From NCBI GenBank assembly GCA_017311315.1, contig CM029658.1, positions 26,894,629 to 26,958,628 of the forward strand: DNA of 64,000 bases, in the 5' to 3' direction. The DNA comes from Dendrocalamus latiflorus. Taxonomy: Eukaryota; Streptophyta; Magnoliopsida; Poales; Poaceae. Made by a program: the position numbers and the translations under genes. The notes under the pieces are model-generated. The model worked only from the letters and a program-made list of their open reading frames with translations, made no database searches and was not told where the DNA came from. Position 1 is the first letter of the stretch; the number at the start of each line of letters is the position of its first letter. Of the stretch, positions 55,813 through 64,000 are shown in pieces.

Positions 55813-57059
55813 GTGCTTCAATCATAGTAATCTCATGTACCTTGAGTACTCGTGTCTCATGAGCCAGTGGGATGACCGTCCTATGCATGATGGTCAGACT
55901 AGTCTTACTCGGTGGTTTGAAGTTGATTTTCGCAGAGCGTGGAATTGGTGGTCATAGATGATCTGGTTCATAGTTACTGATGATTAAGAGTGTGGTTTGC
56001 ACGTGTGGACCGATATCGTTCAAGTTGGGGAGAACTTGTACCAAAAGAAAGTTCTTTGGTCTTCGCATGTGAAGGGTGGCATGGAGACAGTCATGGTCGG
56101 TGACAAGGAGGACCAGGACTAGGAGGTGGTAATCTGAGGTCCAAGCGATCGAGAATGTCACGAGGTGGTCGGGCTCACGTTGGAGTACATGGAGATCATA
56201 GATGGGTGATGTGTGGACTAATGTTGGTCAAGTTGGGAAGAACTTGTGTCGGGAAAAAAGTTTTTTGGTCTTTGCATGTGCAGGTTAGGTGTAGAGATGA
56301 TCATGGCCGGTGACAAGGAGGACCGGGACTAGAAGGGGGAATCTGGGGTCCAAGTGGTTTAGGATGTCACGAGGTGGTCGGACTCATGCTGAAACACGTG
56401 GAGATTAAAGGTGGATGATGCATGGAGAAGCTACGAGAGGTGCAGTCCTAGAGGCTTCGTCACATGATGATATTGAAGAAGTTATGGAAGGAGTCCGTAA
56501 CTTGGAAGGTTTAGAGATGTTGGAAAACCCGTGTAGGATTTTGGGTTCCTTGATTTTTAGAAGAGATAAGATTTTGTGTCCGTGTTTGATGAGAACATGT
56601 TTGGGACATTAGCTTATAAAAGTAGGAAGAGATTAAGGGTTAACGCAAGACTTTTGGAAGGTTTGCGGGGAGAAGATTGAAGAGGCTTTAGTTTCGGCTA
56701 GACTTTTAGTGGTGTTTGTGAGGGCACTTTGTAAATCTATGAAAATTCAGCAATAAACATAATCTTGAATCAATCTAGTTCTTGATTTACTCAAAAAGTG
56801 CTGGTGATTGCAGTTGGATTGAAGTTTTACAACTACGTGCAAAGGTATTGAATCGTTGCCTAGAAAACAGAGAAAATACAAGTACTCGAAGGCATAGGTA
56901 TTCGAAAGGTTCTGTTCTCTGTGTCAAAGATTTCGAGTATGCGCAAACAGAGCAGTCGAGCGAACAGTCAAACAAGCAGTCGAGCGTCTTGTGGTCGAAA
57001 TCCACATATGGTAAGTTAGATTATTTTTCTTTTAATTTGATATTTGTTTTCATCATTCA

Positions 57060-58251
57060 TCCCCTATGATTACAATATACTATCCTATATAAATGTTCAA
57101 ATAACTAGAACAATGTGTATTCTTCCAGAAAATGTTGCCCATGTGGTTGTATGCAAAGATAGCAGCATATGAATATCTCACCTAATTGTTGGTTTGCACG
57201 TTTTTCAAGAACACGAGAAAGACTTGCGTGTATTTGTGTTAAAAGTAGGCAAAAAAAGGGTTCAAATAAATTTTACACCGTGATAGTATGATACTTAAGC
57301 ACAGCTGGTATCCGGTACCAAAATGAAGAGAGTTCACGGCTAAACTAAACAACTGGATTCACCTCTTCTCAAGAACACTACTGGAGCAAGCACATTACGT
57401 GCGACGTCCTTCTTGCCATTGGTGGCACTCTTCTTTGTTGGAATTCATGATTCCGGATATGCTTAGCGCCTTGTTGAAAACCTGCGCATCCCTCCCGTTG
57501 AAATGACAAAATCGTCCAGAGAACTAAGATGCATTTAGTCTAAGATAATTAGTGCATTTAGTCCTGAGTGCTTTTCTTTCTCCACCTGCATTCGTGAGAT
57601 TGTCCACCACTCCGCCAATTCGACCGTGGTTTGCACTTTATATCTCCCGCAGGGGCGGAGCCACACCCCGGGCAGGGTAGACTTCAGCCCGAGGTGTGGA
57701 AAAATATCTAGTATATAACCCGAATAAATTCAATCCAGTCTGGATAATATTTTCATGGTTTATCCCAAATAGCCTAGATCATTTCAGCACTGAGCCCAGG
57801 GTGTAACCAAATCTTGACTCCACCACTAATCTCTCGTACTTTATTGGTTCAGTTGTTATCTTATTAATGAAACTCTGTCTATATTTTTCAGATCCAAAGA
57901 CTCCTTGGAGCATAATATGGACCTTCAATGCAATTCCTTTTATTGGAGCTGAAGATCTTGCTATTCTGATTGTCTATGAGCTAATGTTTACTCTCTTTTT
58001 TTTGACGAGGAGATGTTTACTAAAGTTGGGCTTGAGTGCTGAGTTTCATGATATGGTATACGCCAAATATTTATTCTTGCTAATTGTTGTAGCCTTTTTA
58101 TAATGAGTTTCCTGTATTATTAGTTTATGCCAATCTGTCTGTTACCATTGTTATTTTGGTCTCATATAGCATTTTAGTGGTCTGCAAGATATAGAGTTAC
58201 TAAACCAACACGTATGATTTTCATCCTAATGATGCCACGAATGCAGCAATA
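57060..58251. other. Unrecognised sequence, part of a diverged repeat family
   Basis: No gene was identified. The block at about 57940-58251 is repeated with divergence at about 60970-61270 (shared GGTCTGCRAGAYRTRGAG and GATGCC). A short frame at 57867-58103 reads WTFNAIPFIGAEDLAILIVYE. I do not recognise it, and its relatives are not open. Confidence 0.4.
57650..57828. mobile_element. hAT MITE, 179 bp
   Basis: The ends are CAGGGGCGGAGCCAC and, on the opposite strand, TAGTGGTGGAGTCAAG. The flanks ATCTCCCG (57642-57649) and ATCTCTCG (57829-57836) are 7 of 8 identical. CAGGGGCGGAGCC is a common hAT-type terminus in plants. Confidence 0.8.
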
Positions 58252-60061
58252 CCTTTACTAATATAAAAGAGGAGTTTATCTGTTCACCACCTCCTCCTTC
58301 CTTCTCCCTACCGCAGCATACTCCCGCATCTCCTTTTGACATACACTGACATGTGGGCTCGTGCCATCAGCTAGCTCCCTCCCTGAACTGCTCGTGGCCT
58401 CACACCCCCAACCACTTCTCTTCCCTTCCCCATGTAGCCACACCCTTGAGTCCTCAACTGCTAGCTACTCTCGCTATTATTGTATTTTGATCAGCGCAGC
58501 CCCTCTCCTCACTCCAATCAACCTCTTCTAATCCTCTCCCTCTTCCATGTTCTGTACTAGAGTCTTGCCAGTTTTGCAGGGCAGATTTGCGATGAGTGCA
58601 GCACTAGTGGCCGATGCCCACGATAAGCAGGAAGACGACGACGACGGTGGAGGAGGAAGACGGTGGCATTAGGGAGGAGGAAGGTGGTGGCGCCAAGACC
58701 GAGGATGGCCATATCATCCGCCGAGGTCGAGGATGGCCAGATCTAGTGATACGGTGGTCCGGGATCACCAGATCCGCCAGACTCTCCCTCGGGTCTAGCG
58801 ACAGCGGCGTAGGGACATCTAGGTCCGGCAGTAGAGACCTCTCTCTCCAACACTCCTCCATCAGCATCGCCACCTTCCACTTCTCATTTTTCTACCAGCA
58901 TGGTCAACTGATTCCAGCTACGACTCCATGTTCTTGATCCGCTACTGCCCCACTATCTCGTTCTGAGGACGGCCTGATCTGACGGCGGTGGAGGCAAAGA
59001 TGATCGGATCCAGCGTTGGATCCGGCGGTGGTGACCTTGAGGATGCCAGATCCAGACACGGAGACCTCGAGGTTCGCCGGATCTGTCGTGTCAGGGTAGA
59101 GAATGCCGGTGTCAAGGACGATGACCCTGAGATCATGCAGTCATGGGGTTGGGGACACCGACGAGGAGCATGATGACCCTAGCGGAGTATCGAAGGTAGA
59201 GGCGGAGGTGTACCAGAGGTGGAGGCGGAGGTGTACTAGCCAGATTGAAAAGCGACGACCTTGGAGACGGTGCATCTGGTGGATCTGGTGGCAACAGGCC
59301 TAGTGACACGTGGGGTGGAGCCACTGGCCAGGAAGAGGCGTAGGGAGTGGAGGCGATGCAGTGGAGGAGACAGGGAGGCGATCTCCCGACGGCGGTGCAC
59401 ATGGGCGAGGGGAGGTGAGCGAACATGAGGGGGGAAGAGGCGGTGTCAGGTAGGAGTGGAGGGGCTGGACATATTTTCATTTACATCTAGGGCAACCTCC
59501 TCCCTTAACCAATCCTAGCCACTAGACCTCAATCTGACGGCCATGAAGTAATGTGGCTAGCCCCGTTGGTCCCTTAGCCCAACCCCTCGGAGCATCCACT
59601 ACTCCTTCCACCCATGCACCGCTATGCTGCTGCTGCACTAGGATGATGAAGGAGACAGAGGCAGAGCGGTACTCAGTGGCGAAGAAGAGGAGTACACCGA
59701 TGCGAACGACGAGGCATTGGTGTACACCACCGAGGATGACGATGGAATGGAAGTGTACACTGCAGAGGTTGACAATCAAGATATGGAGTACATCAGAGTG
59801 GACAACCAACAGGGAAGTGGAGTACACTGGTTCGGACGAGGTGTAAACTGCCAGAGGTGAGAAAGAACCGTGAAGCCAGTTGGGCCAAGGAGGGCAGATC
59901 TTGAGCGATGATCTCGGTAATGACAGATCCGACCACGCCAACCTCACTCTTGATAATAAGATGCATCCCTCTTTTTAATGTTCATTGTATGATTTGGATC
60001 ACGTTTGATGATATATCATCTTGTTTTGGAACTCTATTGCAATGCATGGATATCTTACTAG
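58252..60061 (+). mobile_element. Non-autonomous Helitron, 1,810 bp
   Basis: It begins CCTTTACTAATATAAAAGAG, close to the grass Helitron start TCTATACTAATATAAAAG, and ends TATCTTACTAG with the host T following. It sits exactly between AATA and TATG. The diverged repeat copy at about 61258-61290 (GCATCAATACATGAAG) lacks the insert and shows the empty site. The interior (58560-59960) is GC-rich, has short frames on both strands and no Rep/Hel, and may contain captured host sequence. Confidence 0.75.
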
Positions 60062-61650
60062 TATGAACTTCTAATAGCAGTTCTTTTTATGGAAGTGCAC
60101 AAGCTCATTCTTTCTTTAGAGTTCCAAAATTTTGTATTTAGTCACACCTTTTGTTTACCATGTTAGTTGGAAGTATTTTTTTATTCTTGCCATGTTATGT
60201 AATACATGCAGACATTTTTTCTTTTAAATTTACTATATGTTTGCATGTGTCCTAGAAGGAGATAGATGATGTTCTCTGCTACATGACGGATGAAGAGAAT
60301 GAACTTGTCTTTCACTGTACATACCAAGTCCGTCTTGAAGTTGATCTTTCATTGAAATGATCCAAGACATTGACTGAAGATAGTATGCTCTGCTTCTTTT
60401 GCAAAACTTCTTCTGATGGCTACACTTATTTTACTTCACACTACTCTGGTATTCTCAAATATTAGTTTGTTTTGAGGTCAATGTGTAAAGTCTATTCTGC
60501 TTTTGTTGATTTTCTATTACTTGCATACATACTAATTAATGGAATATCACAATCACAAGAAGATGAAGTAAACCAAGGAGCTGTGCTTTGTTTTAGTTTA
60601 CTTGCATACACCATTTTCAGCTTTGCATCGTGGAGTACAGTCATAAGCTTTTGTTTTGTTTTAGCTGTTCAAGGACCTAATTCCTTTTTTTACTCAACGG
60701 AGCATAAGATCAGGCCCAACTAGCTTGCTTGCGGTGCTATGAGTAGCAATGCTGTGGAATTCTTCTTAGGTCGCCCTAGTTCAATCGATAAATGTATAGT
60801 TGCTTTCATTTATTGTATCTAACAGGATCATATTTATTCAATCATTCTATGGTAGTGTTTGCACGCCTATATGCATGATTAACTTTTTGTTACGACCTGT
60901 TGAAATTACCTATCTAGTTTATTGGTTTAGCTGTTATCTCATTGAAATTACCTATCTAGTTCCTTTTGAATGGGTTCGAAGATTTTGTTATTCTGATCCT
61001 CCATGTGGATGACATCTGCTAGATTGGGCTTTAGTTCTAAAACTCATGAGCTAGTATATGCCATATATTGCCCGTTCAAAAAGTATATGGCATATATTAA
61101 TTCTTATTGACATTTTCAGCCTTTTTTATCAACTTTCCTTTATTTTTAGTTTATTCAGTTATAGCACACGTATGGGGTTAATATACATATCTTTGAATGG
61201 TCTGCGAGACGTGGAGCACCTGAACCAATATGTGTTATTTTCGCTATTATGATGCCCTAAAGCATCAATACATGAAGTTTTAATCATGTGCCATTGTTTT
61301 TATGGTTGTTCACATCTAGGCTTCAATATTTAGTATTTTTGCCTTTTCTTTATCATGTTTTATTGGTGTAGACCTTTCTCGTTCACAACATTTTGTTTCT
61401 TCTAAAACTAGTATTTGCTTGCGTGTGCCTTACAAGTAGACGGAAGGTGAAGTTCTTTCCTAGAATGACTGAAGAAACCTGTGAGCTTCTCTCAAATTGT
61501 ACAGACTAGTCTGTCTTGAAGTCGATCTTTCCTTGAAGCAACCTGCAACATTGACTGAATATAGTATGTTTTCCCCCCTTTAAACATAATTTGTCAGTTG
61601 GTCACACTATTTTCTTTTGCAGAAATCATTGGCTATTGGCTTCATTTAGA
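60062..61650. other. Unrecognised diverged repeats
   Basis: The segment at about 60248-60400 recurs at about 61425-61580 (shared GTCTTGAAGTYGATCTTTC and ACATTGACTGAA-ATAGTATG). One copy has a short open stretch EIDDVLCYMTDEENELVFHC that the other has lost. I cannot name a family. A tandem or segmental duplication of about 1.2 kb is the simplest reading. Confidence 0.5.
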
Positions 61651-61719
61651 TTTTGAGAGCCATGTGGGTAGGTATATGTCAATTTGTGATAAACAATTAG
61701 TAGCTGGGTTAAGTTGAAT

Positions 61720-63790
61720 ACAAGGTTTTGCAATTCCCTGAAAATTCAGTTTACTGTCAAATTTAAGATAGTAGTACTGGCTAGACAATAGCGGTAGTAC
61801 CGGCCTGGTGGTAGCGGTAGTACCGGTGGTGAGGAGCGGTACTACTACAAGTGTGGTATGACCGGTCTCTAGATGGTTGTAACTATTTTTCAGAGATGAT
61901 CGTTTTTGGGTTTGGCTAGGTCCAATAGTACCGATGAAAAACAACGGTACTACTGGAGATAGATATTACCGGGCTTTGCTTTACGGTACTACTGGGGTAG
62001 TAGTATTGGCCTTGGACAAGTGGTTATACCGCTCCCCTGTTACCAGGAAAAGTTTAAGGGTCGGTTGGATCGGCCAGTAGTTGGCACTATGACTAGAGCG
62101 GTACGACCATCATGGGGTCATATTGTATTGTATGTTTATGCTAACGTGGGTCAAATTGTGAATAACTTGTACTCGAAAAATGATTTTTTGGTCTTTGAAT
62201 GTGCAGGGAACCTTGGAGGTAACTATGGTTAACGATGGGTGACCGGGACTAGGTCAAGGAGGATCGAGGTCCAAAGAGGTTAAGGAGGTCATGTAGGATG
62301 GTTGAGCTCAAGCATGGCACATGATAAAATCAAAGAATGCATTTGAGGGAAGGTTCGAGCAATAGGTTGGATCAAGTGGATTCGTCAGTTCAAGTGAGGC
62401 GTGGTGTTGTGGAAGCTGAAAGCAGGAGAAACTTGTTGATGGAAGGGAAACCGTTGCTCAATCTACATGTGGAATGCATGGTGGCTTACACGACAAGTTG
62501 AAGACAGCCAAGGAAAGGTGCCCGAAAGTTTCATCGGGGGGCATTTTAGGAAATTGCTCAAAACCGAACATGAGGCCTACACCGAAACCACAGTGAGGGG
62601 AGACATAAAGCAAGTGGTTTAGGGTTAGGCTAAGGTCATATGTGTGGAGTGGATCAAACACTTAGATGTAAGTGGGTTGATCCTTAAGCGCTTTGAAGTG
62701 TGTGTGTGTGTGTGTGTGTGTGAAACCCGATATTGTGGGCTTGACAAGTTTCACTAAGCTCTTAGCACATTTAGACCCACTAAGAGGGCTTGTTTGCATA
62801 TATGATGAAGGGGGAGGAGAGCTAGGGGAGGCAAAGGAAATAGTTTAGAATTCTAGGCTTAGGCTAGTTCTTCCCCTCCTTCATGGTGTGAGTAAGAGTA
62901 GAACTTGTGAAGGATCCTTTGTAACTAGCAAGCTGTAAGAACCATTTCTCTCCATGCAATAGATCAAGTTCTTACAATCCTTGTGCTCTTGTCTCTCTTT
63001 GCACAAGTTCTTGTTCTTGCTTATGGTGATTTGGTTCTTTTCATGCTCCTCTTGATCTTGCTATGACTATGTTGTGTAAGAGGCACTAGATGATCCCTGT
63101 GATCAATTTTTGCCCGTCTATATTACTTCTATAGAAAGAATAAAGATTTTGTCTGGTTCTTACCTTTTATTGACGAAGATATGTGATTGTGACCTTTCTA
63201 GCCCAAACCTTTGCTTAGATTAACTTGATAGGACATGTGAGAGATAATATGAACGATCTCATGACTTAGATCCTTATGAGCAAGAAGTAATTTGAGTTTT
63301 AGGGTTTGGTGTGTTCTTGTGATCTAGAACGTTATTTCTTCAATGGGATGGAATCAAGTCTAAGAAGCTTGTATTTCTTGATTTGATTTAGTTCCTAACA
63401 TCTTTGCAAAGGTCCATACCAATGTTGGTTGTATTTGGACAAGGTTTGATTAATATTTTTAAATTTGGATTTTTGTCCCGAGGGGTTTGTGCCTAGGAAT
63501 AGGGCAAGCAATATTACCGCATCTTGTGGCAGTAATATTGCATGTGCGATCATACCAGCCTTCAATAGGCTATAGTACCTCAGAGTGATCATACCAGCCA
63601 CCAGTTGGTGGTAGTACCATTAGGCTGTGGTCATACCGGCTTATCTTTGGCAGTACTACTGGTCTTGCAAAGGAAAACCATGTTGTTGCATGTTTTGATC
63701 CTAGATCTCTATGAATCTTGTGTAGGAGGTGTAATCTGAACTTGATGACTGTCATAGAAGATTTTGAATACTTGGGGAAAGAAAAAAGTT
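61720..63790 (+). mobile_element. LTR-like remnant with GGTAGTACCGG clusters
   Basis: Clusters of GGTAGTACCGG-type motifs occur at about 61770-62010 and 63500-63660. Between them, 62130-62330 is related to the 209-bp units at 56.0-56.4 kb (shared TTTTTTGGTCTTTGAATGTG and GACCGGGACTAG). A U5-like tail with pyrimidine-rich sequence follows at about 62740-63070. It looks like a second, diverged copy of the 55.3-57.0 kb element. Ends not found. Confidence 0.4.
62699..62721. repeat. (GT)n microsatellite
   Basis: About 11 uninterrupted TG units inside the LTR-like remnant. Confidence 0.93.
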
Positions 63791-64000
63791 TTTGTAATCA
63801 TTCACCCATCTCTGATTGCTAGCATCGGCCCAACAATTTTATTCCCTAATGTTCTAATCTTCTTAAATGTTTGTCTGTATTGAGGTCGGTGCATAAAGAA
63901 TCTATTTTTTTTACACTCTATTCTTAGACTTTCAAGGAGAAATATATCATTTTCATCTTCTCTCTCTCTCTATCTTGTTTAACAACCCATTTTTTGTATA

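Larger units (their letters stand above)
55286..57020 (+). mobile_element. LTR-like remnant with internal minisatellites (copia SIRE/Maximus-like, tentative)
   Basis: After the minisatellites, two 209-bp units at 56002-56210 and 56211-56419 share CAAGTTGGGAAGAACTTGT, GACAAGGAGGACCGGGACTA and GATGTCACGAGGTGGTCGG. A promoter-like GCTTATAAAAG lies at about 56611. A long transcribed-like tail follows to CCACATATGGTAAGTTAG at about 57001. This order (variable repeats, TATA region, U5-like tail) fits a long LTR. A related copy is at 61720-63790. I could not find both ends, so the class is inferred. Confidence 0.4.

Overview
This is plant nuclear DNA, almost certainly from a grass (Poaceae). The window holds one recognisable protein-coding gene with grass-type sequence, surrounded and invaded by typical grass transposable elements: a Tat-lineage Ty3/gypsy element, solo LTRs, Stowaway MITEs, Helitrons and many non-autonomous hAT elements. 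There are no bacterial operons, rRNA genes or CRISPR arrays. The exact genus cannot be told from the sequence alone.

The gene is an EMF2-type VEFS-box subunit of Polycomb Repressive Complex 2, on the minus strand from the ATG at 44563 to the stop at 13652. I could place 21 exons whose GT-AG junctions keep one open frame of 1,896 nt (631 residues plus stop). The gene is stretched to about 31 kb because its introns collected transposons. Introns 6 and 13 each hold a solo LTR of the same family. Other introns hold hAT elements, Stowaway MITEs, a terminal-repeat retrotransposon in miniature (TRIM), a MULE-like element, a Helitron end, a PIF/Harbinger transposase remnant and a long AAT microsatellite.

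Layout: 1-717 unassigned; 723-1344 copia-type solo LTR; 1493-13001 a degenerate Tat-lineage gypsy element with two tandem-repeat arrays, an antisense ORF and an inserted hAT element; 13652-44563 the EMF2-like gene with its nested insertions; 44564-45060 GC-rich 5' UTR/promoter; 45100-48330 MITEs and a hAT element upstream of the gene; 49333-49501 a tandem duplication; 50214-55280 a 5-kb solo LTR; 55286-57020 minisatellite-rich LTR-like sequence; 57060-61650 diverged repeats carrying a hAT MITE and a Helitron; 61720-63790 a second LTR-like remnant related to 56.0-56.4 kb.

Most elements have defined ends because target-site duplications are readable, so the insertion order can be reconstructed. 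The most informative points are the intact but TE-bloated Polycomb gene with an unusual double substitution in its VEFS box, the repeated insertion of one LTR family into two of its introns, the concentration of eleven non-autonomous hAT elements, and a Helitron whose empty site is preserved in a diverged repeat copy in the same window.
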